Shown here in pieces: positions 1-8,126 of a DNA stretch of 64,000 nucleotides (position 1 is the first letter of the stretch; the number at the start of each line of letters is the position of its first letter). Made by a program: the position numbers and the translations under genes. This DNA comes from Chloroflexota bacterium (GTDB lineage Bacteria; Chloroflexota; Anaerolineae; Promineifilales; Promineifilaceae): NCBI GenBank assembly GCA_014584575.1, contig JACTMP010000082.1, forward strand, positions 124,001-188,000. The letters run 5' to 3'. The notes beneath the pieces are model-generated. The model was not told the DNA's origin, did no database searches, and saw only the letters and a list, made by a program, of their open reading frames with translations.

Positions 1-1
1 A

Positions 2-1096
2 TTTATCCAGATACGGCGCGACCCGCGCACACTGGCGCTGACCTTCTTACTGCCCGTCATCCAGCTTTTTCTGCTGGGGTATGCGGCCACCAATGATGTG
101 CGGAATGTGCCGCTGGTGGTGTTTGACCAGGACAAGAGCGCCCAATCCCGCGAACTGCTAGACGCCTACCGCGCCGCCGATTACTTTCAACTGCGCTACG
201 ATGTGCAGTCCGAAGATGAACTGCGGGCATTGATTGAGAATAACTCGGCGCGGGCGGGCATGATTATTCCACCGGATTATGGGGAGAATGTGGTGGGGGC
301 ACGGCCGTCGCAGGTTGCCTTTATCATTGACGGTTCCGACCCCACAGTGGCCGGTACTGCCCTGGCTGCCGCTACCCTCATCGCCCAGGCCAAAGCCACC
401 CAACTGACGGTGGAATGGCTGGCGGCGCGGGGATTGGGTGGGGCTATCCAGCCTGCCGTCGAAGTGCGCACCCAGGTCTGGTACAACCCCGATCTGGTCA
501 GCGCCTATTACATGATCCCCGGTCTCATTGGCATCATTGTGCAATTCCTGGCCACGCTGCTCACCGCCACCGCCATTGTGCGCGAACGGGAACAGGGCAC
601 CATTGAGCAGCTCATTGTCACCCCCATCCAGTCCTTAGAACTGGTGGTGGGCAAGGTGACGCCATACGTGCTGATCGCCTTTTTTGATATGGTACTGATT
701 CTGGTTGTGGGCGTTCTCATTTTTGGCGTGCCCATCAACGGCAGCATCCCGCTGCTGCTGGCGCTCTCTTCGCTCTTTATCATCACCTGTCTGGGCATTG
801 GCATCTTCATTTCCACCCTGGCGCATACGCAGCAGGAAGCGATGTTGATCACCATGTTCACCTTGCTGCCTTCCATCTTTTTGTCCGGCTTTTTCTTCCC
901 GCTGGCAGCCATGCCCCAGGTGCTGCAATGGATCAGCTATCTGGTGCCGCTGCGCTACTTTCTGATTATTTCGCGCGGCATTGTCTTGAAAGGGGTCGGG
1001 TTGGAGGCGCTGCTGCCGGAAGTGATCGCCCTGTCCATTTTTGCCGTGCTGATTATGACGGCGGCGGCGCGGCGGTTTAGGAAGCGGTTAGATTGA
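2..1096 (+). CDS. ABC-2 type transporter permease (5' partial)
   Basis: Membrane subunit of an ABC exporter of the YhhJ/YbhR type. The reading frame is open to the left edge, so the start lies outside the window; the internal GTG at 98 is not the true start. An N-terminal membrane segment is followed by an extracytoplasmic domain (to about codon 165) and then five or six hydrophobic helices in the C-terminal half, the ABC2_membrane_3 layout. The motif REREQGTIEQLIVTP after the first helix of the core is typical of these permeases. Its stop (TGA) is followed by an HlyD-like adaptor and two ATPases, so the genes probably form one export operon. The substrate cannot be read from sequence. Confidence 0.9.
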   Translation, partial: FIQIRRDPRTLALTFLLPVIQLFLLGYAATNDVRNVPLVVFDQDKSAQSRELLDAYRAADYFQLRYDVQSEDELRALIENNSARAGMIIPPDYGENVVGARPSQVAFIIDGSDPTVAGTALAAATLIAQAKATQLTVEWLAARGLGGAIQPAVEVRTQVWYNPDLVSAYYMIPGLIGIIVQFLATLLTATAIVREREQGTIEQLIVTPIQSLELVVGKVTPYVLIAFFDMVLILVVGVLIFGVPINGSIPLLLALSSLFIITCLGIGIFISTLAHTQQEAMLITMFTLLPSIFLSGFFFPLAAMPQVLQWISYLVPLRYFLIISRGIVLKGVGLEALLPEVIALSIFAVLIMTAAARRFRKRLD

Positions 1097-1100
1097 GAGT

Positions 1101-1129
1101 TGGTGGGCAAGATGCCATCTTGCCCACCA
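1101..1129. repeat. Perfect intergenic inverted repeat before the HlyD-like gene
   Basis: Arms TGGTGGGCAAGATG and CATCTTGCCCACCA flank one base. It lies between the permease stop and the adaptor start, and its right edge touches the adaptor's Shine-Dalgarno (AGGAG, 1129-1133). In mRNA it would fold next to the ribosome site, so it could tune translation coupling; that role is inferred. Confidence 0.75.
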
Positions 1130-1140
1130 GGAGTGTAACC

Positions 1141-2313
1141 ATGAGGCACAAACCACCGATGATTGTTCGGATCATTGTCATTTTGGTTGTGGTTGTTTTG
1201 GCGGGGTATTGGTTTTTTGTGGTGCGTGGGGCGGAGGGGAACGGCCGTCTCACCGCTTCCGGTACCATTGAGACCACCGACGTGGTCATCGCCCCGGAAC
1301 AGGGGGGCCGGGTAGTTGAGGTGCTGGTGGCCGCGGGTGACAATGTGACCGCCGGGCAGCCGTTGGTGCAACTGGATACCACTTTGCTGGAAGGACAGTT
1401 GGCCCAGGCGCAGGCGCAACTGGCGGCGGCGCAGGCCAATTATGCCCTGCTGGAAGCTGGGCCTACGGCCGCCCAATTGGCGGCGGCAGAAGCGGCCGTG
1501 ACACGGGCACAGGCACAGCTAGACGCGGTGACGGAACAGCGCGACGAGGTGGAAACACAGTTGGCCGATGTGGAAGAGCAGATCGCCGATTTGCAGAGCC
1601 AGATTGCGGAGACAACGGCGCAGTTGCAGGGGGCGCAGGCGACCTTGCAAGGGACAGGGGCGGCGGAAGCGCAAACGGCCGTGACCCAATTCCAATCTGC
1701 CCTGGCCGGACTCAACGCCCAATTGGCTATGGCCCAACAACTGCAAACCGCGCTCACCGGCCAGTTGCGCCTGCTCAACAGCCAGATAACGGCGGCCGAA
1801 AGCGGCGTGGATGCCGCCCAGGCGCAGCTGGATTTGCTGGCAGCCGGGGCGCGGCCAGAGCAGCTTGACGCGGCGCAGGCACAGGTGGACGCCGTGCAAG
1901 CCACCGTGAACCTGCTGGAAACGCAGATCGGCCGCCAGACGTTGTCCGCGCCCATAGACGGGGTGGTGCTGGCGCGGGCGGTGCAGCCGGGCGAAGTAGC
2001 CATGCCGGGGGCGGCGCTGTTGGTAATTGGGAGATTGGGAGATTTGGCGATTACGGTGTTTGTGCCGGAAGATCGGTATGGCCGTATTGAACTGGGGCAG
2101 ACGGCAACGATTACGGTAGATTCTTTCCCCGGCGAGAGTTTTACAGGTACGGTGCAGCGTATTGCCGACAGGGCCGAATTTACGCCGCGCAATGTGCAAA
2201 CGGCCGAAGGCCGCGCTTCCACCGTCTTTGCCATTGAACTGGCGATTAGCGATGGCGCGGGCCAATTGAAGCCGGGAATGCCGGCGGATGTAGATTTTGG
2301 GGAACGAGATTGA
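1141..2313 (+). CDS. HlyD/MFP-family periplasmic-adaptor-like subunit of ABC exporter
   Basis: Membrane-fusion-type protein of 390 residues. A single N-terminal helix (about residues 8-30) anchors it. It is followed by a lipoyl-like half domain, a long Ala/Gln/Glu-rich coiled-coil hairpin (about 85-260), then the second lipoyl half and a beta-barrel region containing SAPIDGVVLARAVQPGE, the usual family signature. The start at 1141 was chosen because AGGAG lies 7 bases upstream; an in-frame TTG at 1093 is less likely because the sequence between is an inverted repeat. The order permease-adaptor-ATPases resembles the YbhGFSR exporter set. In a probable monoderm host the adaptor would act outside the membrane without an outer-membrane channel (inference). 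Confidence 0.9.
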   Translation: MRHKPPMIVRIIVILVVVVLAGYWFFVVRGAEGNGRLTASGTIETTDVVIAPEQGGRVVEVLVAAGDNVTAGQPLVQLDTTLLEGQLAQAQAQLAAAQANYALLEAGPTAAQLAAAEAAVTRAQAQLDAVTEQRDEVETQLADVEEQIADLQSQIAETTAQLQGAQATLQGTGAAEAQTAVTQFQSALAGLNAQLAMAQQLQTALTGQLRLLNSQITAAESGVDAAQAQLDLLAAGARPEQLDAAQAQVDAVQATVNLLETQIGRQTLSAPIDGVVLARAVQPGEVAMPGAALLVIGRLGDLAITVFVPEDRYGRIELGQTATITVDSFPGESFTGTVQRIADRAEFTPRNVQTAEGRASTVFAIELAISDGAGQLKPGMPADVDFGERD

Positions 2314-2368
2314 GAGATTGGGAGATTAGGAGATTAACAATCTCTCAGTCTCCTAATCTCCCAATCTC
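2314..2368. repeat. Low-complexity hairpin built from GAGATT-type words
   Basis: The arms at 2314-2333 and 2349-2368 are perfectly complementary over 20 bp and consist of repeated words such as GAGATTGG and GAGATTAG. It fills the whole gap between the adaptor stop and the first ATPase. There is no U-run, so it is not a classical terminator. Confidence 0.85.
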
Positions 2369-2370
2369 CA

Positions 2371-3303
2371 ATGGTCATTATGATCGAGGTTGATAATCTG
2401 ACGCGAAGGTTTGGGACGGTCACGGCCGTGTCCGGTCTTACTCTCTCTGTGCCCACCGGCGAAATTTATGGGCTGGTGGGGCCGGATGGCGCGGGCAAGA
2501 CGACGGCCTTCCGCCTGCTGGTGGGCGCGCTGCTGCCGGACAGCGGGCGCGGTTCCATTGGCGGCCACGATTTGCTGACCGAGATTGAGGCGGCGCGGCG
2601 GCTGATCGGCTATTTGCCACAGCGGTTCAGCCTATACCCTGACCTGACGGTGGCCGAAAATTTGCGCTTTTTTGCCGAAGTGAACGGGCTGCCGCCGCCA
2701 GAGTGGCAGCCGCGCCGGGAGGCGATGCTGGCTTTTGTGGGGTTGGCGGAATTTGCCCACCGGCAGGCGTGGCAGTTGTCCGGCGGCATGAAACAAAAGT
2801 TGGGGTTGGCGACGGCGCTCATTCACCGGCCGCGCCTGCTGCTGCTGGACGAGCCAACGGGCGGTGTAGACCCGGTGACGCGCCAGGATTTCTGGCAGCT
2901 GATCGGCAAGGCGGTGGTGGAAGAAGGGCTGACGGTGCTGGTGAGTACACCCTACATGGACGAGGCCAGCCGGTGTAATCGTATTGGGTTTATGCAGCAC
3001 GGCCGTATCCTGGCCGAGGGTACGCCACAATCGTTGATAGAGCCGCTGCACGGCCGTATTCTGGAACTGGTCGCTTCCCCGCGCCGGTTGGTGCGGCAGG
3101 TGGCGGCGGCGGATACGGCCGTGGAAGACATCCAACCGTTTGGGCACAAATTTCACCTGCGGGTGCAGCCGGGCACGGCCGTAATGGTGCAGCAGCGGCT
3201 GCCCGCGGCTCTGGTCGCCGCCGGCGCTGCCGTTGACCGGCTGGCATTAACCCCACCAATGTTGGAAGATGCGTTCATTCAATTGCTGCATGAGGCGATA
3301 TAA
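2371..3303 (+). CDS. ABC transporter ATP-binding protein, first subunit
   Basis: Nucleotide-binding subunit of the exporter. Walker A is GPDGAGKT (about 37-44, with Asp in place of the usual Asn), the signature is LSGGM (136-140) and Walker B is LLLLDEP (157-162). The switch histidine is missing: the H-loop reads VSTPYMDEA, with Pro at about 194 where His is expected. The paired ATPase encoded downstream has a weakened signature, so both changes fall in the same composite ATP site. The start is ATG 2371; a second ATG at 2380 is also possible, and no clear ribosome site is seen behind the hairpin. It resembles the N-terminal half of YbhF. Confidence 0.92.
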   Translation: MVIMIEVDNLTRRFGTVTAVSGLTLSVPTGEIYGLVGPDGAGKTTAFRLLVGALLPDSGRGSIGGHDLLTEIEAARRLIGYLPQRFSLYPDLTVAENLRFFAEVNGLPPPEWQPRREAMLAFVGLAEFAHRQAWQLSGGMKQKLGLATALIHRPRLLLLDEPTGGVDPVTRQDFWQLIGKAVVEEGLTVLVSTPYMDEASRCNRIGFMQHGRILAEGTPQSLIEPLHGRILELVASPRRLVRQVAAADTAVEDIQPFGHKFHLRVQPGTAVMVQQRLPAALVAAGAAVDRLALTPPMLEDAFIQLLHEAI

Positions 3304-3324
3304 TGGGGCGTGAGGTGAAAGATT

Positions 3325-3582
3325 ATGATGGAAACAACCATGACCGCAGTGGAATTAACGGGAACGATAGATGAACATCATCAACTTCAGCTTGATGGGG
3401 TATTGCCAGTGACAGGCCCAATGCGGGTGCGGGTCATTGTTCTTTACCCTTTGCAGGACGACTTGACAGAAGCCGAGTGGCTAAGAGGCGTTTCTCAAAG
3501 TCCATCATTTAATTTTCTAAAAGATTCCAGAGAGGATATTTACTCTCTCGAAGATGGGCAGCCTTTCACCGATGAAATATAA
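3325..3582 (+). CDS. Small antitoxin-like protein of unknown function
   Basis: 85-residue acidic protein. The N-terminal half (TGTIDEHHQLQLDGVLPV) reads as a short beta-rich, AbrB-like segment. The C-terminal half (AEWLRGVSQSPSFNFLKD) looks like the toxin-binding tail of small antitoxins found in cyanobacteria and Chloroflexota. No toxin gene follows; instead the second ATPase begins at the stop codon. It may be an orphan antitoxin, or a protein whose partner was lost when it landed inside the exporter operon. Family assignment is by resemblance only. Confidence 0.65.
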   Translation: MMETTMTAVELTGTIDEHHQLQLDGVLPVTGPMRVRVIVLYPLQDDLTEAEWLRGVSQSPSFNFLKDSREDIYSLEDGQPFTDEI

Positions 3583-3583
3583 A

Positions 3584-4492
3584 ATGGAACCTGCTATTGT
3601 GGTTGAGGATTTGACGAAGCAGTTTGATGGGTTTACGGCCGTAGACCACATCCATTTTGCCGTTGCTCCCGGCGAGGTGTTTGGCTACCTGGGGCCAAAT
3701 GGCTCCGGCAAGACGACGACGATTCGCATGTTGTTGGGGCTGTTACGGCCGTCGGCGGGCGCCGGGCAGGTATTGGGGCTGGATATTGACCGGGACGCGG
3801 AAAAGATACGGCCGCAAGTTGGTTACATGTCCCAAAAGTTTGCCCTGTATCACGACCTGGACGCGGTGCAAAACCTGGATTTTTATGCGGGCGTGTATGG
3901 CGTGGTGGATCGGGCGGCGCGGGTGCAAGAGGTGTTGGAGTTGGTCGGTTTGCAGGCCCAGGCGCAGGTGCGGACGGGGCAGCTTTCGGCCGGCTGGCGG
4001 CAGCGGCTGGCGTTGGGCGCGTCATTGCTGCACCGGCCCCGGCTCATTTTTCTGGATGAGCCGACCAGCGGCGTAGACCCACAGGCGCGGCGGGCGTTTT
4101 GGGATTTGGTGTATGACCTGGCCGACCAGGGGGTGACGATTTTTGTGACTACCCATTACATGGATGAGGCGGAGTATTGTGACCGGCTGGGCATTATGTT
4201 TCACGGGCGACTGCTGGCGCTGGACACACCCGCCAGTTTGAAACGCACCGCCCTGAATGGCACGATTTGGGAGATAGCCGTAACACCACAATTACCGGCA
4301 TTGGCTGCATTAGAGAAGCAGCCAGATGTGCAGCGCGTGAGCCTGGCGGGGGATCGGCTGCGGGTGGTGGCAGAGGGGCACACGGCCGTCACCCTGCAAC
4401 AACTTTTGGCGGGGTGGGGGTTTGGGGATACGGCCGTGTCTGCGGCTGATCCCACATTGGAAGACGTCTTTATCACGCTGGCAAAGCGTTAA
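3584..4492 (+). CDS. ABC transporter ATP-binding protein, second subunit
   Basis: 302-residue ATPase paired with the one encoded just upstream. Walker A is GPNGSGKTT (about 37-45), Walker B LIFLDEP (154-160) and the switch His is kept (TTHYMDEA, His191). The signature is LSAGW (134-138) instead of LSGGQ. In a heterodimer this signature would face the first subunit's ATP, the site that also lacks its switch His; the other site is fully consensus. Alternative in-frame ATGs lie at 3554 and 3572, overlapping the small gene. I prefer 3584, right after that gene's stop, because family members begin close to the first beta strand. Confidence 0.9.
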   Translation: MEPAIVVEDLTKQFDGFTAVDHIHFAVAPGEVFGYLGPNGSGKTTTIRMLLGLLRPSAGAGQVLGLDIDRDAEKIRPQVGYMSQKFALYHDLDAVQNLDFYAGVYGVVDRAARVQEVLELVGLQAQAQVRTGQLSAGWRQRLALGASLLHRPRLIFLDEPTSGVDPQARRAFWDLVYDLADQGVTIFVTTHYMDEAEYCDRLGIMFHGRLLALDTPASLKRTALNGTIWEIAVTPQLPALAALEKQPDVQRVSLAGDRLRVVAEGHTAVTLQQLLAGWGFGDTAVSAADPTLEDVFITLAKR

Positions 4493-4501
4493 TTTGATCG
4501 G

Positions 4502-4581
4502 GTCATTCCGAGCGGAGTCTTCGGAGCGAGGAATCTTTCCACAGCTATCGAGATTCCTCCTCGAAGACTCGTCGGAATGAC
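4502..4581. repeat. Palindromic intergenic element, GTCATTCCGAGCGGAG family, copy 1
   Basis: It starts GTCATTCCGAGCGGAGTC and ends with GACTCGTCGGAATGAC, with an inner pair GAGGAATCT/AGATTCCTC. A longer relative lies at 50706-50813. It sits between two convergent genes and could fold on either strand, perhaps serving as a bidirectional terminator (inference). Confidence 0.85.
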
Positions 4582-4584
4582 AGA

Positions 4585-5586
4585 TTAAAGGCGTTGGTAT
4601 AAGACCACCGGGTGGCTGGTTTGTTCGATTTCGTCCAGGTTGGCGGCGACGAGTTCGCCGCGCTGGTAGAGGTATTCCACGTGGGCGCCCGCTTCTTCCA
4701 GCGCCAACAGCACGTGGTAGCTTTCCACCTTGCCAAACAATTCGCGGCTGATGTCGGCGATGGATTTAGGGGCGCGGCAGATGTCCAGGATTTTGTCCAG
4801 CCGTTCCTGGTGGGCCTGGCGGATGGAGTGGATACGGCCGTATACATCCCCCATCGCCTCTTCATGCCCACCCAACCCCAGGTTAATGCCCGGAATTTGC
4901 TCAATTTTGCGCAGGGAGTCCAGGTAATGCCCCAGCCCGGTAGATTGGGTAATACTCTCCGGCGCTTGATGGGGGGTGATGCGCGCCAGGATGTGATCGG
5001 CCGTCAGCAGCACATCGTCCACCAGCAGGCACACCTGCCCGGAGCAGTGCCCCGGCGTGTGAAACACCTGAATGCCGCTCACCGTTGGTTGCCCTTCTTC
5101 CAATAAAAACTGCACCGGCACGGACTGGTAATACCGCTTGGCAAAGAGGTAAACCTGCATGAGCTGCTGCTGGTGTTCCTCGGAAACGCCGGCGCTTTCC
5201 AGAAATTGGGCTACCCGCCGCGAGGCAAACACCGCCCGCTCCTCGTGGTTGGACAGCACCCGCCGATCCAGCACATGCACACCAATGGGCGCGTCCGTAT
5301 GCTGGCGCACAAAGGGCAGCCCGCCAAAATGGTCAATGTGGCCGTGCGTGATGAGGATATGGCGCACGTCGGGCAGGGAAACGGGGGTGAATTGGTTGGT
5401 CACGGCCGTGAACCCCGCCAATAAATCCACATTCGCCTGTTCCAACCCGGAGCCGCAGTCCACCAGAATCCAGCCCTCGTCTCCGGCAATCAAGTAGATG
5501 TTGTTCACCAGATTAGCAAAGGATTGCACGGGGAAGGAATAAATGGCACGGCCGTGCCCGGTGATAAACTGCTGCGCTGCTTTCAT
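4585..5586 (-). CDS. Metallo-beta-lactamase-fold hydrolase with C-terminal winged helix
   Basis: 333 residues. The zinc ligands HGHIDH (His81, His83, Asp85, His86), a second His in FHTPGHCSG and a third region LGGHEEA place it in the metallo-beta-lactamase superfamily, glyoxalase II/RNase-like branch. After the core, about residues 255-333 (SIADISRELFGKVESY...) look like the winged-helix domain often attached to these hydrolases. It is transcribed divergently from the L19 gene. The start at 5586 gives a compact N-terminus without a signal peptide, so it is probably cytoplasmic. The substrate is unknown. Confidence 0.88.
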   Translation of the reverse strand: MKAAQQFITGHGRAIYSFPVQSFANLVNNIYLIAGDEGWILVDCGSGLEQANVDLLAGFTAVTNQFTPVSLPDVRHILITHGHIDHFGGLPFVRQHTDAPIGVHVLDRRVLSNHEERAVFASRRVAQFLESAGVSEEHQQQLMQVYLFAKRYYQSVPVQFLLEEGQPTVSGIQVFHTPGHCSGQVCLLVDDVLLTADHILARITPHQAPESITQSTGLGHYLDSLRKIEQIPGINLGLGGHEEAMGDVYGRIHSIRQAHQERLDKILDICRAPKSIADISRELFGKVESYHVLLALEEAGAHVEYLYQRGELVAANLDEIEQTSHPVVLYQRL

Positions 5587-5643
5587 GGAAACAGATTATA
5601 ACATTTGCCCGCCGCGCCTGCCCGTGATATAGTTCCATTCCTG

Positions 5644-5658
5644 GCCCGCCACGCGGGC
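5644..5658 (+). promoter_or_regulatory. GC-rich hairpin in the L19 leader
   Basis: GCCCGC-CAC-GCGGGC followed by a T-rich stretch, about 35 bases before the L19 start. It could be a small attenuator or protein-binding leader hairpin for the ribosomal gene. This is a suggestion from position and structure only. Confidence 0.35.
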
Positions 5659-5693
5659 TACTTTTATGTATTGAACCAATGGAGAAGGCTGCC

Positions 5694-6050
5694 ATGTCTG
5701 ACTTATTACTAAAAGCATTTGATAACGAACCCGTCGCCGGTTTGCCGGAACTGCGCATCGGCGATGATGTCACCCTGCATTTTCGCATTAACGTGGGCGA
5801 ACGGAACGAACGCACCCAGTTGGTACGCGGCATGGTTATTCGTCTGCGTAACAGCGGCAATAACCGCAACTTTACCGTCCGCCGTATCGCCACCAATGGC
5901 ATCGGCGTGGAACGTACCTTTTTGTTCAACTCGCCGCGCATTGAAAAAATTGAAGTGCATCGCCATGCCCATGTGCGCCAAGCGAACCTGTACTTCATGC
6001 GCGAACGCACCGGTAAATCGGCCCGCCTGCGCGAAAAACGGTTCTTTTAA
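5694..6050 (+). CDS. rplS: 50S ribosomal protein L19
   Basis: 118-residue L19, which sits at the 30S-50S interface. The family core is clear: a beta-barrel with a VRGMVIRLRNSGN loop, then FTVRRIATNGIGVERTF and the signature SPRIEKIEVHRHAHVRQANL, ending in a basic KSARLREKR tail. An in-frame ATG occurs at 5679, but its own bases form the Shine-Dalgarno (GGAGAAGG) for the ATG at 5694, so 5694 is chosen. It is a single-gene unit followed by a strong terminator. The usual rimM-trmD neighbours are absent here. Confidence 0.95.
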   Translation: MSDLLLKAFDNEPVAGLPELRIGDDVTLHFRINVGERNERTQLVRGMVIRLRNSGNNRNFTVRRIATNGIGVERTFLFNSPRIEKIEVHRHAHVRQANLYFMRERTGKSARLREKRFF

Positions 6051-6090
6051 CGGCCGTCGGGTGACGGCCGTAACCATCATCACAGATACC

Positions 6091-6122
6091 AGGTGAAAGT
6101 CTCATGGCTTTCACCTTTTTTT
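6091..6122 (+). terminator. Rho-independent terminator of rplS
   Basis: Stem GGTGAAAG/CTTTCACC with an 8-base loop followed by seven T residues. Confidence 0.9.
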
Positions 6123-6130
6123 GTTTTCAG

Positions 6131-6160
6131 GTGTTGGTGGCTGGTACCAGACACCAACAC
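6131..6160. repeat. Inverted repeat upstream of the amidotransferase-like gene
   Basis: Arms GTGTTGGTG and CACCAACAC enclose 12 bases, immediately after the rplS terminator and 14 bases before the next start. It could be an operator or a leader hairpin; no factor can be named. Confidence 0.55.
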
Positions 6161-6173
6161 TACTTGAGGAACC

Positions 6174-6923
6174 ATGACCTTTTCCCCCTATCCCCACGCC
6201 CCGCTGATCGGCTGCACCACCTACCATAAAACGGCCGACCAGAATCCACCAATTGACATCATTGGCCTGATGCCTTCGTACATTGAGGCGGTGGCCGCCG
6301 CCGGTGGCATCCCCATCCTCATCCCCCTTAATCTGAGCGAAGCGCATTTGCTGACAATTTTTGAGCGCATTGATGGCCTGCTGCTGCCCGGCGGCGGCGA
6401 CATTGACCCGACCGTTTACCAGGGACATGACCATGAAACGCTCTTTGGCATTGACCATGACCGCGACCGGGTGGAACTGTTGCTGGCGCGCACGGCCGTG
6501 AGCCACCAGAAACCACTGTTAGCCATTTGTCGCGGCATTCAGGTACTCAACGTCGCCCTGGGTGGCAACCTGTACGAAGATGTCTTTTCCTACATGCCCG
6601 ATGCCATGCGCCACGACAATTTTGGCAAAAAACCGCGTAATTTCCTGGCCCACCACGTGACCATCCAGCCGGATTCGCTGGTGGCGCGGCAATTGGGCAA
6701 AACGGACACGGCCGTGAACTCCCTGCACCATCAGGGCATCAACCGGCTGGCGGCGGAGCTAACGGCCGTGGCCACTGCCCCCGATGGACTCATTGAAGCC
6801 GTTGAAGTGCCCGGACACCCCTACGCCATCGGCGTACAATGGCACCCCGAAATGCTGATCCACGATGATCCTGATATGCTGGCGCTGTTCGCCGGACTGG
6901 TCTCTGCGGCCAGTAATCGGTAA
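6174..6923 (+). CDS. Gamma-glutamyl-gamma-aminobutyrate hydrolase family protein (peptidase C26)
   Basis: 249-residue class I glutamine amidotransferase fold, PuuD-like. The nucleophile Cys119 lies in LLAICRGIQ and the catalytic His224-Glu226 in GVQWHPE; the LLLPGGGDIDP segment near residue 70 is family-typical. Such enzymes hydrolyse gamma-glutamyl amides, for example in putrescine breakdown, but no other Puu genes are nearby, so the substrate is uncertain. A GAGGA ribosome site precedes the ATG by about 5 bases. It is followed after a hairpin by glutamate racemase in the same direction, so both may act in glutamate-related metabolism. Confidence 0.9.
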   Translation: MTFSPYPHAPLIGCTTYHKTADQNPPIDIIGLMPSYIEAVAAAGGIPILIPLNLSEAHLLTIFERIDGLLLPGGGDIDPTVYQGHDHETLFGIDHDRDRVELLLARTAVSHQKPLLAICRGIQVLNVALGGNLYEDVFSYMPDAMRHDNFGKKPRNFLAHHVTIQPDSLVARQLGKTDTAVNSLHHQGINRLAAELTAVATAPDGLIEAVEVPGHPYAIGVQWHPEMLIHDDPDMLALFAGLVSAASNR

Positions 6924-6983
6924 TCGGTTATCGGTAATCGGTGAACAGTTTTCCGATTACCGGTTACTGATTACCGATTACCG
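6911..6983. repeat. Low-complexity hairpin of TAATCGG words
   Basis: Tandem TAATCGG/TTATCGG words on the left oppose CCGATTACCG words on the right, allowing a long imperfect stem. It overlaps the stop codon of the upstream gene and fills the gap to murI. Same design as the hairpin at 2314-2368, with different words. Confidence 0.8.
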
Positions 6984-6989
6984 ACAACC

Positions 6990-7796
6990 ATGACCATCGC
7001 CATCTTCGACTCCGGCATCGGCGGCCTGTCTGTCCTCACCCACCTCCGTGAGCGGCTGCCGGTGGAAAACCTGCTCTATCTGGCCGACCAGGCGCATGTG
7101 CCTTATGGCCCTCGTTCCCATGCGGAAATTATCCAGTTTAGCGAAGGCATTACCCGTTTTTTCCTGGCGCAAGAGGCGAAGGCGGTGGTGGTAGCCTGTA
7201 ATCGGGCTTCGGCGGCAGCCCTGACGCCGCTGCGCCAACAATTTCCGCATGTGCCCATTATAGGCATGGAGCCGGCCGTTAAACCGGCGGCGCAGCACAC
7301 CAAAACGGGCAAGGTAGGCGTATTGGCGACGGTGGGTACGCTGGAAAGTGAACGATACGCCAGCCTGATGGCCCGTTTTGCCGGGGATGTGGCCGTCTGG
7401 GAAGACCCGTGTGTGGGGCTGGTGGAATTGATTGAAGCCGGGCAAACGGATACACCGGAGACGGAACAATTTTTGCGGCGCACGTTAGCCCCGATGCTGG
7501 CAAATGGTGTGGATACCCTGGTATTGGGTTGTACACATTATCCGTTTATACGGCCGTGCCTCACCCGCATCGCCCCCCACTTGACCATCATAGACCCCGC
7601 CCCCGCCGTCGCCCAACAAACCCACCGCGTCTTGCAGCAGGCCAACCTGTTATCCTCCAACACCACCGGTGGGCAAACCACCCTCCTCACCACCGGCCCG
7701 GCAGCCCCCTTTGCGACCCTGGCCCGGCGGTTGATTGCTTATGAAGGGGAAGTGGGTACGGCCGTGTGGCAAGGTTCTATACTCCGTATACCGTAA
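6990..7796 (+). CDS. murI: Glutamate racemase
   Basis: 268 residues. Converts L- to D-glutamate for peptidoglycan. Family marks are FDSGIGGLSV at the N-terminus, the first catalytic Cys70 in VVACNRASA and the second Cys181 in LGCTHYPF. The normally conserved Thr after Cys-Asn is replaced by Arg72, at a position that in known racemases contacts the substrate carboxylate; this may alter activity or reflect lineage variation. Length is normal. Alanine racemase occurs elsewhere in the window, so both D-amino acid suppliers are present. Confidence 0.92.
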   Translation: MTIAIFDSGIGGLSVLTHLRERLPVENLLYLADQAHVPYGPRSHAEIIQFSEGITRFFLAQEAKAVVVACNRASAAALTPLRQQFPHVPIIGMEPAVKPAAQHTKTGKVGVLATVGTLESERYASLMARFAGDVAVWEDPCVGLVELIEAGQTDTPETEQFLRRTLAPMLANGVDTLVLGCTHYPFIRPCLTRIAPHLTIIDPAPAVAQQTHRVLQQANLLSSNTTGGQTTLLTTGPAAPFATLARRLIAYEGEVGTAVWQGSILRIP

Positions 7797-7840
7797 TCCG
7801 CAACCCCAAAGTTGCTGCACATTCCCAACAGATTTTTCAT

Positions 7841-7853
7841 TATAATTGAGTGC
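7841..7853 (+). promoter_or_regulatory. -10 box close to the brnT start (probable leaderless transcript)
   Basis: A perfect TATAAT at 7841-7846 is followed by only 7 bases before the ATG, so transcription would start at or beside the start codon. No good -35 hexamer was found at the proper distance. Confidence 0.5.
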
Positions 7854-8126
7854 ATGAAGTTTGAGTGGGACACTAAAAAGGCTGAAGCAAATCGCTCAAA
7901 ACATGGGGTGGCATTTGATGAGGCCCAAACCGTTTTCAATGACCCGCTCTATGTGGATTTCTACGATCCCGATCATTCCGATGATGAAGACCGTTACATT
8001 ATCATCGGCGAATCGGAGCTGGGGCGATTATTGATTGTATCGTATGTAGAGCGCGGCGAACTTATCCGTATAATTAGCGCCAGAGAAGTGACACTAAAGG
8101 AACGGGAAGCTTATGAAGAAGGCTGA
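7854..8126 (+). CDS. brnT: BrnT-family toxin
   Basis: 90-residue ribonuclease-type toxin. It begins MKFEWDTKKAEANRSKHGV, the BrnT signature (FEWDxxKAxxNxxKHGVxF), and ends with IRIISAREVTLKER, matching the family's C-terminal IRIISARxxxxxE strand. BrnT blocks translation by RNA cleavage in characterised systems. It overlaps the downstream antitoxin gene by 14 bases, the usual toxin-first order. A longer start at 7812 is possible but would precede the -10 box. Confidence 0.9.
   Translation: MKFEWDTKKAEANRSKHGVAFDEAQTVFNDPLYVDFYDPDHSDDEDRYIIIGESELGRLLIVSYVERGELIRIISAREVTLKEREAYEEG

Noticed and set aside
1440-2265. Long antisense frames over the HlyD-like gene
   Set aside because: They are by-products of the Ala/Gln-rich coiled-coil codons on the plus strand; they have no start signals and no recognisable domain.
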